From Actinocorallia sp. API 0066 (lineage in GTDB: Bacteria > Actinomycetota > Actinomycetes > Streptosporangiales > Streptosporangiaceae): a stretch of DNA of 64,000 bases. How positions within the stretch are numbered: the first letter of the stretch is position 1; each line of letters starts with the position of its first letter. The position numbers and the translations under genes are program-made. The notes beneath the pieces were generated by a model. It did no database searches, was not told where the DNA came from, and saw only the letters and a program-made list of their open reading frames with translations. The DNA lies in the NCBI RefSeq assembly GCF_020991275.1, contig NZ_JAJLQY010000005.1, forward strand, positions 372,001 to 436,000, written 5' to 3'. This document shows positions 24,917 through 32,986 of the stretch, piece after piece.

Positions 24917-27425
24917 AATCATCCTCCACCTCGCGCCAGTGCCATCCCGGACCGTCCGGGTTGGGCACGATTTCACGTCTCCGTCGCGGCTGTCCACCCT
25001 GTCGGGGGGCGCCCACCTTGACCGGTCTGTCCGACCAGGCGAAGCCGCCGCCCTGGAGGGGGACGATGCCGCGCGTGGCCCGGCGGTGACCGCCCCGATG
25101 CCGACCCTGACGCGCGTTCTGTCCGTTCAGTGCCGCGGCGGGCGCCGGTGTCACCGGCGACTTACTCGGGCCGCCCTTGCCGCCTTCGCCCGGGATGTCC
25201 ACGTCGTGGACCTCGCGCAGGTCGATCGCCGCGTGCAGTTTCTTCAGCGGTCCGGGAAGCCACCAGTTGGCGTCGCCGAGGAACCGCATGGTCGCCGGGA
25301 CGAGCAGCGACCGGACCAGCGTCGCGTCCACCACGATCGCGACGAGCAGGCCGACGCCGAGCTGCTGCACCGTGGTGATCTTCGCCGTCGAGAAGGCCGC
25401 GACGACGACGATGAGCAGCACCGCCGCGCTGGTGATGATCCCGCCGGTCTGTTGGAGCCCGCGCGCGACGGCCCGCCGGTTGTCATGGGTGTTGTCCCAT
25501 TCCTCCCGGATGCGACTGAGGAGGAACACCTCGTAGTCCATCGAGAGCCCGAACACGATGGCCAGCACGAGGATGACGGAGTTGGCGTCCAGCGAGCCGG
25601 TCGGGGTGAAGCCGAGCAGTCCCGCGAGGTGGCCGTCCTGGAACGCCCAGACCATCGCGCCGAACGAGGCGCCGATGGACAGGAGGTTCATGATGACCGC
25701 CTTGATCGGCAGCAGGATCGAGCCGAACGCCGCGAACAGCAGCAGGAAGATCGCCACCGCGACGAAGATCGCCGTTTTGGGCAGCGAGCGGGCGAGGCTG
25801 TCCATGAGGTCCATCTGGACGGCGGTGGACCCGCCGACCACGATGTGGTTGACGGCCTCGGGCCGGTCGGTCGGGTTGTCCAGCGCCCTCAGGTCCCGCA
25901 CGAGCTGTTTGGTGGCCGGGTCGTTGGCCTCGCCCTCGTAGGTCACCTGCATGCGCACCAGGCCGTCCGAACGGCTCTGGTTGGTGAACTGGGCGGCCGT
26001 GACGCCCGGCATCGCGGCGATCCGGTCGCGGAACTTCGCGAGGTTCTCCGGGAACGCGTCCTTGCCCGGTGTGAAGTTCTTCGGCACGAGCGCGCCTTCG
26101 AGCAGCACGTCGATCGGGTCGAGGACACCGCCGGAGAAGTCCTTCTGGACGGTCTCCACGACGACCCGGGCGGGCATGCCCTCCGGCAGCGACCTGATGT
26201 CGGACAGCCCGAACTCGACGTGCAGGAACGGCGTCACGCCCGCGACGAGCACCGCGCTGACGCCCACGAAGTACAGGAACGGGCGGCGCATGACGCTCTG
26301 GCCGAGCCGGTACCAGGTGCCCTGCTCCTCCGGCCGTGGCTTGCGCTTGCGGCGCTTGCGCCACGGCATCTGGCCGAACTCGATGCGCGGCCCGAGGATC
26401 GACAGCATGCAGGGCAGGATCACCAGCGACATGATCAGCGCGACCACGATGACCGCGTTGCCCGCGATGCCGATCGACTTCAGGAACATCTGCGGGAACA
26501 GCAGCAGGCCCGCCATCGACGCCATGACGGTGACGGCGGAGAACATCACGGTCCGTCCGGCCGTCGCCATGGTGACGCCCATGGCCGTCGGCCCGTCACG
26601 CCCCTTGCCCAGTTCCTCCCGGAACCTGTTGATGATGAACAGGGAGTAGTCGATCGCGAGGCCGACCGCGAGCATGGTGACGAGCGACGTCGTCAGGCTG
26701 GACACGTCCAGGACGTACGTCGTCGCGCGCATGACGGCGAACGCGCCGAGGATCGAGAAGATCGCCAGGAACACCGGCTGGAGCGCGGCGGCGACGCTGC
26801 CGAACACGATGAGGCCGATGATGAGGACCAGCGGCAGCGAGATGATCTCGGCCTTCACCAGGTCGGCCTGCATCTGGTGGAGGAAGTCGTTGCCGATCTG
26901 GATCGCGCCGCCGACCTGGACGGTCAGCCCCGGCGCGTCGATGTGCTTCTTGACCTCCTCCAGGTCGGCGACCTTCGCGGCGTCCGCCTTGAGAGGGTCG
27001 TCGTCGCCCTGGAGGACGAGCATGACGAGCGTGCTGTACCCGTCATGGGACACGATGTTCTCGCGCCCCTCCTTGGCCTCCTTGGTGCTGCCCTCTATGT
27101 GCCAGTAGCTGAAGATCTGCTTGACGTTCGCCTTGGGCAGCCGTCCCACGGTGGTGAGGACGGCGCCCATGAACTCCGGGTCGGTGACCTTGTGCTCCGC
27201 GCTGCGGTACACGAGCATCACGTCGGGGTTCGCGCCGCCCCAGACCATCGACGCGGTCCGCGACACGGCCGTCGAGTCGGCCTTCGGGTCCTCAAAACCG
27301 CCGTTCTTCAGGACACCTGGGGCGAACACCCCGAGGCCCCAGAAACCCGCGCCGACCGTCATGAGCACGGACAGGAACAGCACCAGCCAGCGGTACCGAT
27401 GGACGAAGCGTCCCCAGCCGTACAT
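24906..27425 (-). CDS. MmpL-family RND lipid exporter, MmpL3-like
   Basis: An 839-residue RND protein: TM1 (11-35), a first periplasmic domain (about 36-190), TM2-6, a basic cytoplasmic loop (354-370, RKRRKRKPRP), TM7, a second periplasmic domain (about 400-545), TM8-12 and a basic ~110-residue C-tail. Both proton-relay Asp-Tyr pairs are present: D259-Y260 in AIDYSLF and D630-Y631 in SMDYEVFLL. MmpL proteins move large lipids across the membrane; MmpL3 carries trehalose monomycolate. ATG 27425 follows CAGGAGA and lies 20 bases after the FAAL stop. The 3' end overlaps the antigen-85-like gene. The cargo is inferred, not seen. Confidence 0.92.
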   Translation of the reverse strand: MYGWGRFVHRYRWLVLFLSVLMTVGAGFWGLGVFAPGVLKNGGFEDPKADSTAVSRTASMVWGGANPDVMLVYRSAEHKVTDPEFMGAVLTTVGRLPKANVKQIFSYWHIEGSTKEAKEGRENIVSHDGYSTLVMLVLQGDDDPLKADAAKVADLEEVKKHIDAPGLTVQVGGAIQIGNDFLHQMQADLVKAEIISLPLVLIIGLIVFGSVAAALQPVFLAIFSILGAFAVMRATTYVLDVSSLTTSLVTMLAVGLAIDYSLFIINRFREELGKGRDGPTAMGVTMATAGRTVMFSAVTVMASMAGLLLFPQMFLKSIGIAGNAVIVVALIMSLVILPCMLSILGPRIEFGQMPWRKRRKRKPRPEEQGTWYRLGQSVMRRPFLYFVGVSAVLVAGVTPFLHVEFGLSDIRSLPEGMPARVVVETVQKDFSGGVLDPIDVLLEGALVPKNFTPGKDAFPENLAKFRDRIAAMPGVTAAQFTNQSRSDGLVRMQVTYEGEANDPATKQLVRDLRALDNPTDRPEAVNHIVVGGSTAVQMDLMDSLARSLPKTAIFVAVAIFLLLFAAFGSILLPIKAVIMNLLSIGASFGAMVWAFQDGHLAGLLGFTPTGSLDANSVILVLAIVFGLSMDYEVFLLSRIREEWDNTHDNRRAVARGLQQTGGIITSAAVLLIVVVAAFSTAKITTVQQLGVGLLVAIVVDATLVRSLLVPATMRFLGDANWWLPGPLKKLHAAIDLREVHDVDIPGEGGKGGPSKSPVTPAPAAALNGQNARQGRHRGGHRRATRGIVPLQGGGFAWSDRPVKVGAPRQGGQPRRRREIVPNPDGPGWHWREVEDDYAR

Positions 27426-27445
27426 GCGGAGTCTCCTGCCTGGCG

Positions 27446-29227
27446 CTAGCGCGCGAGCCGGTCGGCGGTCCTGACGAGGTCGCCGCTCAGGTAGCGGTCG
27501 CGGTTCGCGGCCCTGGCGACCTTGCCGCTCGACGTCCGGGACAACGATCCGGGCTCGATCAGCACGAACTCGTGGATGTGCATCTCGTGGACCTGGTTGA
27601 CCTTCGCGCGCACGGCGCGTTCCACTTCGGCGAGGTCGAGCCTGGCGACGGGAAGCCGCCGGTTCCGCTCGGCGACGACGACGAGCCGCTCGGTCTCCGC
27701 GCCGGGGATCGCGAACGCGGCGACGTGGTCGGGCCGGATCGCCGCCGAGGCCGCCTCGGTGGTCACCTCGACGTCCTGCGGGTAGTGGTTGCGGCCGTCC
27801 ACGATGATCAGGTCCTTGATCCGGCCGGTGACGTACAGGTCGCCGGCGTGGACCGCGCCGAAGTCGCCGGTGCGCATCCAGCCGCCGGACGGGATGCCCT
27901 GCGCGTCCTCGATGACGGCGTCGAACGTCTCGGCGCTGCGCTCGGTGTTGCCCCAGTAGCCCCGGCCGACGTTCGGGCCGTGCACCCAGATCTCGCCGAC
28001 GGTGCCGTCCGGTCTCTCCCGGCGCGTCTCCGGGTCCACGATCGCGACGAACTGGCCGGTGGGCGCGCCGCACGACACGAGCGGCTGCGCGTTCTCGGCG
28101 TCCGACGGCACGATCCGGCCCTGGGTGAGGGCCTCCCGGTCCACGTTCAGCATCCGGGCGGGCACGTCCGGGTCGGGGTTGGTGACGAAGCTGCCGGACA
28201 CAAAGACCGTCGCCTCGGCCAGCCCGTACGCGGGCCGCAGCACGCCGGGCCGCAGCCCGACCGGCGCGAACGCCTTCGTGAAGTTCTCGACCGTGGACGG
28301 CCGGATCGGCTCGGCCCCGTTCAGGCACACGTTCAGGCCGCTGAGGTCGAGCCCCTCAAGGCTCTTCTCGTTGGCCTGGCCCGACACGTAGTCGTAAGCG
28401 AAGTTCGGGCCTGCCGTGTACACGTTCGGGCACTCAGACAGCAGCCGCAGCCACCGGACGGGACGCATCAGGAACGACATCGGATCGGCGAGGATCACGT
28501 GGTTGCCGTGCACGAGCGGCAGCGCCAGAGCCGTCACCAGGCCCATGTCGTGGAAGAGCGGGAGCCAACTGACCGCCTCGCACGTCTCGATCTCCGGCGG
28601 GTCCCAGGACGTCCACAGTTGGCGGGCGTTCGCGGCGAACGCGCCGTGGGTGATCTCCACCCCTGCGGGCGCGCTGGTGGAGCCCGACGTGTACTGGAGA
28701 TAAGCGAGGTCGTCCGGGCCGATCTCGGGGAGGACGTAGGAGTCGCCCGCCGCCTCGTCGATCTCGTCCGAGAGGACGATGCCGCGCGGGCGGGGCACGT
28801 CGTGCTCGTCCAGGAACTTCTCGACATAGGGGAGCGCGGCCGACGTCGTCACGATCACCGAGGGGGCGGCGTCGGAGTAGGCGCGGATCAGACGGTCGGC
28901 GTTGCCCGGCAGGTCCGGCGAGAACAGCGGGACGGCGACGACCTTCGCGGCGAACGCGCCCGACATCGTCACCAGGTAGTCGAGGCTCTGCGGGAGGAGC
29001 AGCGCGGCGCGGTCGCCCTCGTCGGCGTGTTCGAGCAGCGCGACGGCGGTGGCCCTGGCCCGTCGCCACACCCGCGCCCAGGACAGCGTGTGCTTGGCGC
29101 CGTCCCGGTCGACGGAGTAGTCGACGAACGTGAAGGCCCTGGCGTCCGGCTTGGTCACGGCATGCTCGGCCAGCAGGCCGACCAGGGGCCGTCGATCGAG
29201 ATCGGGGAGCAGCGAACCCAAGGCCAT
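27446..29227 (-). CDS. Fatty-acyl-AMP ligase, FadD32-like (FAAL)
   Basis: A 593-residue ANL enzyme. Its P-loop reads YTSGSTSAPAGV (179-190), lacking the GxPKG of CoA ligases, as FAALs do. WLPLFHDMGL, YGLAEATVFVSG and the C-terminal GRIKDLIIVDGRNHYPQDVE are FAAL signatures shared with FadD32. FAALs make acyl-adenylates and load them onto a polyketide-synthase carrier domain. FadD32 does this for the meromycolate on the Pks13 N-terminal carrier. The natural partner here is the N-terminal carrier of the synthase at 11.5-18.0 kb. ATG 29227 has GGAG 8 bases upstream. It is the first enzyme gene of the FAAL-MmpL-acyltransferase run. Confidence 0.92.
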   Translation of the reverse strand: MALGSLLPDLDRRPLVGLLAEHAVTKPDARAFTFVDYSVDRDGAKHTLSWARVWRRARATAVALLEHADEGDRAALLLPQSLDYLVTMSGAFAAKVVAVPLFSPDLPGNADRLIRAYSDAAPSVIVTTSAALPYVEKFLDEHDVPRPRGIVLSDEIDEAAGDSYVLPEIGPDDLAYLQYTSGSTSAPAGVEITHGAFAANARQLWTSWDPPEIETCEAVSWLPLFHDMGLVTALALPLVHGNHVILADPMSFLMRPVRWLRLLSECPNVYTAGPNFAYDYVSGQANEKSLEGLDLSGLNVCLNGAEPIRPSTVENFTKAFAPVGLRPGVLRPAYGLAEATVFVSGSFVTNPDPDVPARMLNVDREALTQGRIVPSDAENAQPLVSCGAPTGQFVAIVDPETRRERPDGTVGEIWVHGPNVGRGYWGNTERSAETFDAVIEDAQGIPSGGWMRTGDFGAVHAGDLYVTGRIKDLIIVDGRNHYPQDVEVTTEAASAAIRPDHVAAFAIPGAETERLVVVAERNRRLPVARLDLAEVERAVRAKVNQVHEMHIHEFVLIEPGSLSRTSSGKVARAANRDRYLSGDLVRTADRLAR

Positions 29228-29415
29228 CAAGGACTCCAGGGGGGCGTGGGTATGACCTCGCGAGGCTACCGGACCGTAAGGTCCGAGGGTCACTAACCGC
29301 CACGACGATTCGATTCCCGGCCTTTTGTCAGATGGATGACAAGACGGTGAACCTACCTCGTTGACCTGCGGTTTCTGCCCTTGCTCTCGCTCGGCCCGCC
29401 CCTCGCCCCCCTGGC

Positions 29416-32058
29416 CTACCGCCGCTTCTTCCGGCGCAGAGAGTAACCGTCGTTCACCGTGAGTCGCCTGCGCCAGACGCCGACCGCGATGGTGAACCAC
29501 AGCAGCACGACCTCGCCGACGACGGCGATCGCCAGCACCGTCAGCCAGGCCGACCGCTCCTCCGTCTCGTCCCACAGGTCGTCCGCCTTGAACGAGAACG
29601 CGGCGTGCTCGACCAGCTTCGGCTGCGCCGGCTTCGCCTCGGGCGCCACCTCGGCCTGGGCACTGGCCGGAGCCGCCGCCGGAAGCGACGGCAACGCCGC
29701 AGCGGGCACCCCCGCCTGCCCGGCCACCCCGAACTGCGCCTGCCCCGCCACCTCAGGCAGCGCCACCTGCCCCGCCCCGGCCACCGGCACCTGCCCCGGC
29801 ACCGCCCCGGGCAACTGCCCCGGCACCGTCCCGACCACCGGCACCTGCGGCACCACCGCCGCAGGCAGCGGCACCGCCCCCTGCGGCGCCACGGGCGCCG
29901 ACACCGCCACGGGCGCCTGCGGCAACGCCACCTGCGGCACCTGGGGCAACTGCGGCAGTTGCGGAAGCTGCGGCAACGCCGGAGGCGCGACCACCGGCGG
30001 CTGCGCCACGGCCCGAGGCACCTGCGGCACCTGGCTCACCGCCTGCGGCGCCCGAGGCACCACCACCCGAGGCGTCAACCCCTGCGTCCCCTGCGGCACC
30101 GCCGTAGGCACCGACCCGACCTGCGGCAGCGCCACACCGGGCACCCCGCCCCGAATCCCGTCCTGCGCCCCCGAAACATGGGGCCCCTGCGCTCCCGGCT
30201 CACCCGGCACCTGCACACCTTCGGCGGCCACGACCGACCCGTTCTGGGCGACCGACGCCCCCGGCGCGTTTCCGGCCCCCGCGACCGACCCGTTCTGCGC
30301 GATCGGCCCGCCCGGCACCTGGGTGCCGTCGGCGGCCACGACCGACCCGTTCTGGGCGACCGGCGTCCCCGGCGCGTTTCCGGCGCCAGCGACCGATCCG
30401 TTCTGGGTGAGCGACGCGCCCGGCGGCTGGGCGCTCCCGGCGTCGGCGCCGGAGCCGTCCTGCGCGGTCGGCGCGGTCGGCAGTACCGGCACACCGGCCT
30501 CGGGTGCCGTTGGTGCGAGGGCGCGCTGGCCCGTGCCGAAGACCGGCGGTTTGCCGGACCGGGCGGGGTCGTCCTGCGCGGCCTCGGGTGCGGTGGGCGA
30601 CGGGGCGCCCTGGCCCGTGCCGAAGACGGGCGTTCTGTCCTGCCCGGCGGCGGACGGCCGGGCGGGGCCGCCCTGGGCCGTCTCGCCGAAGACCGGGCCG
30701 GTGCCGTCGGCCCGCGACGGCGTCGCCTGGCCCGTGTAGTCCGTCTCGTCCTCGAACACCACGCCGTCCAGCGCGAACGCCGGACCCGGCTCCTCGTCCG
30801 TGAACTGGCCGCCGCCCGGCCCCGACGCGCCTGACCCGAACTTCGGCGGCGCGACTCCGGGGTCCTGGGCGGCCTTCCCGACCGGCTTGCGCGGCGGCAC
30901 CCGTCCCTCACCGGCCGTCCTGGGCTTCGAGCGCGGCGCCTGCGCGACCGTGCTCGGCTTCGGCCTCGGGGCCGTGCCCTCGCTCCCGGATGTCCGCCCG
31001 TCCTCCCCGGACGGCTTGGGCGTCGGCGTCGGCCTCGGCGCCGGAGCCTGGACCGGGCTCTTGACGGCCGCCGTCGTCGGGCCCTGCGTCGTGGGCTTGG
31101 CCTGCGGGGCGGGCGCGGCGGCGACCACCGGCGTCCTGCCCTCCTCGCCCGACGACCGGGGCCTGGGCCGCGTCGGAGCCGGAGCCGGGCTCTTGTCGGC
31201 GGCCCCGGTCACGGCCGGGCTCGGCGACTTCGAGGCGGAACCCCACGCGGACGGGTCGTCCCAGATCTTTGCCGGCCGCCCCTCGGGCCCGGACCTCGGC
31301 GCCGCCGCACTCGGCGACGGCCTCGGCGTCATCACCTCGTCGTCGTCCTCAACGGCCGGAGCCACCGCGTAGGACGTCGCCGCGTCGCCCAAGGCGTCCT
31401 TGCCGCCCGGAACCGCCGGAGCGGACGTCCCGTCGGGAGCCGCCGGAGTGGGCGTCACCGCGTCGCCCGAAGCGTCCAGGTCGGTCTCAGCGTCCGCGTC
31501 CAGTTCGGAATCGAGGTCGGCGTCCAAGTCCGCGTCGCCTACCGGTGGCGGCGGAGGTGGCGCGACCGAGGCGTCCGCCGAGCTCGTCTGCGATGAGGAC
31601 CCCTGGACAGCCGGGTCAGGCCCCACCCCCGGCTCGGCGCTCACCAGCACGCCGGGCGCGTTGGCGGCCGCGACCGTCGCGGTGATCCGGCCGGGCCCGC
31701 CGGGCGCCCGCACGCCGAAGCGCGACAGCCGCACGGTGCCCTGGACCTCGCCGGGGCTGCAACTGAGCCCGGTGTCCACGGCCAGGCAGTCGGCCGGGTG
31801 GGCCGTCCACCGCGCGTTCGGCGCCGCCGCCGAGACGGCGAGCCGCACGTCGCGCGCCACCCCCTCCGGCACCCTCAGTTCCACCTCGTAGAAGACGGTG
31901 TCCCCGGTTCTGGCGACGGCCTCGACCGCCGCGGCGACCTCGACCTTCTCCTCTCCCGAGGGCCGGTCCTTGCCGCTGCTGCTCCAGGCGGCCACCGGCC
32001 AGGCCACCAGGCCCGCCGACAGTCCCGCCGCGACCGCAGTGCCGCATGCCCGCCTCAC
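29416..32058 (-). CDS. Large repeat-rich, membrane-anchored surface protein
   Basis: An 880-residue protein. A signal peptide (1-27) is followed by a compact beta-type domain (about 35-150) with two cysteines (DCLAVDTGLSCSPGEV), reminiscent of secreted repeat domains. Then come about 650 residues low in complexity and rich in Pro, Ala, Gly, Ser and Gln, including 36-residue QNGS repeats. A C-terminal membrane helix (LTVLAIAVVGEVVLLWFTIA) ends in a basic tail. There is no LPXTG motif. This is the plan of a stalk-like wall-spanning protein anchored in the membrane. GTG 32058 follows GGGGAGG. It lies 188 bases upstream of the FAAL gene on the same strand and divergent from IclR, so it may be the first gene of that operon. 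Confidence 0.75.
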   Translation of the reverse strand: MRRACGTAVAAGLSAGLVAWPVAAWSSSGKDRPSGEEKVEVAAAVEAVARTGDTVFYEVELRVPEGVARDVRLAVSAAAPNARWTAHPADCLAVDTGLSCSPGEVQGTVRLSRFGVRAPGGPGRITATVAAANAPGVLVSAEPGVGPDPAVQGSSSQTSSADASVAPPPPPPVGDADLDADLDSELDADAETDLDASGDAVTPTPAAPDGTSAPAVPGGKDALGDAATSYAVAPAVEDDDEVMTPRPSPSAAAPRSGPEGRPAKIWDDPSAWGSASKSPSPAVTGAADKSPAPAPTRPRPRSSGEEGRTPVVAAAPAPQAKPTTQGPTTAAVKSPVQAPAPRPTPTPKPSGEDGRTSGSEGTAPRPKPSTVAQAPRSKPRTAGEGRVPPRKPVGKAAQDPGVAPPKFGSGASGPGGGQFTDEEPGPAFALDGVVFEDETDYTGQATPSRADGTGPVFGETAQGGPARPSAAGQDRTPVFGTGQGAPSPTAPEAAQDDPARSGKPPVFGTGQRALAPTAPEAGVPVLPTAPTAQDGSGADAGSAQPPGASLTQNGSVAGAGNAPGTPVAQNGSVVAADGTQVPGGPIAQNGSVAGAGNAPGASVAQNGSVVAAEGVQVPGEPGAQGPHVSGAQDGIRGGVPGVALPQVGSVPTAVPQGTQGLTPRVVVPRAPQAVSQVPQVPRAVAQPPVVAPPALPQLPQLPQLPQVPQVALPQAPVAVSAPVAPQGAVPLPAAVVPQVPVVGTVPGQLPGAVPGQVPVAGAGQVALPEVAGQAQFGVAGQAGVPAAALPSLPAAAPASAQAEVAPEAKPAQPKLVEHAAFSFKADDLWDETEERSAWLTVLAIAVVGEVVLLWFTIAVGVWRRRLTVNDGYSLRRKKRR
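30222..30420. repeat. 108-bp tandem repeat inside the surface protein gene
   Basis: The block beginning CGGCGGCCACGACCGACCCG at 30222 recurs at 30330 (period 108 bases, 36 codons), with a partial third copy near 30390. Each unit contains two related half-units encoding QNGSV. The frame is preserved, so copy number can change without disrupting the protein. Confidence 0.7.
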
Positions 32059-32153
32059 GCCGCCTCCCCGCGTCGTTCGAAGATCACCTGGGGGGCTTCG
32101 GGTCTCCTGCCCCGCGCCGCCGCCCGTCTAACCCCGCCCGCCCTCTTTCACGA

Positions 32154-32171
32154 AGCGAAAACCGGTTTCCG
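32154..32171. promoter_or_regulatory. Palindromic candidate IclR operator
   Basis: AAACCGGTTT at 32158-32167 is a perfect palindrome, extending to GAAAACCGGTTTCC with one mismatch per side. It lies between the divergent IclR and surface-protein genes and 18 bases before the IclR ATG. This is the position expected for autoregulation and for control of the leftward operon. TACACT at 32172-32177 could be a -10 box. Confidence 0.5.
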
Positions 32172-32184
32172 TACACTGGCGGCC

Positions 32185-32925
32185 ATGAGTGTGCGTTCGC
32201 TGGAGCGGGCCTTCGAGCTGCTGGAACATCTGGCGGACGCGGGCGGTCAGCTCGCCCTGACGGAGCTGACCGAGCGGTCCGGGCTGCCCATGCCCACCGC
32301 GTACCGGCTGCTCCAGACGCTCGTCGCGCAGGGGTACGTCAGGCAGGGGCCGTCCCGCAGGTACGCGCTCGGGCCCCGGCTGATCCGGCTCGGTGACAGC
32401 GCGTCCCGGCTGCTGGGCACGTGGGCCCGGCCCGTCCTCGCCGGACTCGTGGACGAACTGGGCGAGACCGCCAACATGGCAGTCCTCGAAGGCGACGAGG
32501 TCGTGTACGTCGCGCAGGTGCCGTCGCGGCATTCGATGCGGATGTTCACCGAGGTCGGGCGGCGGGTCCTGCCGCACTGCACGGGCGTCGGCAAGGCGCT
32601 GCTCGCCCAGTTGCCGGAGGCGACGGCCCGGGAGGTCGTCGGCCGCACCGGGATGCCCGCCCGCACCCCCCGCACCTTCACCGACCCGGACGCCCTCATG
32701 GCCGAGCTCGCCGAGATCCGGGCGCGCGGCTACGCCGTCGACGACGAGGAACAGGAACTCGGCGTCCGCTGCGTCGCGATGCCTCTGCCGCAGACCCCTG
32801 CGCTCGCCGCCTTCTCCGTCTCCGGGCCGAGCGGAAGGATGACCCCCGAAGCCGTCGAGAAGGTCATCCCGGTGATGCGCCGCGCCGCCGCCGCGTTCGC
32901 CGCCGACCTCGCCGCCCAGGGCTGA
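32185..32925 (+). CDS. IclR-family transcriptional regulator
   Basis: A 246-residue regulator. The N-terminal winged helix (SLERAFELLEHLADAGGQLA; LTERSGLPMPTAYRLLQTLV) is followed by the IclR effector domain (ETANMAVLEGDEVVYVAQVP; LPHCTGVGKALLAQLPEATA; RGYAVDDEEQELGVRCVAMP). Family members bind small organic acids or acyl compounds and usually repress adjacent genes. The gene is divergent from the surface protein/FAAL/MmpL/acyltransferase run, with a 126-base spacer containing a palindrome. It is the best candidate for controlling that run, though this is positional inference. Confidence 0.9.
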   Translation: MSVRSLERAFELLEHLADAGGQLALTELTERSGLPMPTAYRLLQTLVAQGYVRQGPSRRYALGPRLIRLGDSASRLLGTWARPVLAGLVDELGETANMAVLEGDEVVYVAQVPSRHSMRMFTEVGRRVLPHCTGVGKALLAQLPEATAREVVGRTGMPARTPRTFTDPDALMAELAEIRARGYAVDDEEQELGVRCVAMPLPQTPALAAFSVSGPSGRMTPEAVEKVIPVMRRAAAAFAADLAAQG

Positions 32926-32935
32926 CCGGAACGCG

Positions 32936-32973
32936 GAAGGCCGCGCCGTCCCGGTGGGGACAACGCGGCCTCC
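32936..32973. terminator. Bidirectional hairpin after IclR gene
   Basis: AGGCCGCG and CGCGGCCT arms flank an inner GTCCC/GGGAC hairpin, in the 61-base gap between the convergent IclR and secreted-protein genes. Confidence 0.5.
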
Positions 32974-32986
32974 GCGCGCGTAAGGA

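Noticed and set aside
30222-30420. Possible CRISPR-like repeats
   Set aside because: The 108-base period, in-frame coding and absence of unique spacers or cas genes show a protein repeat, not CRISPR.
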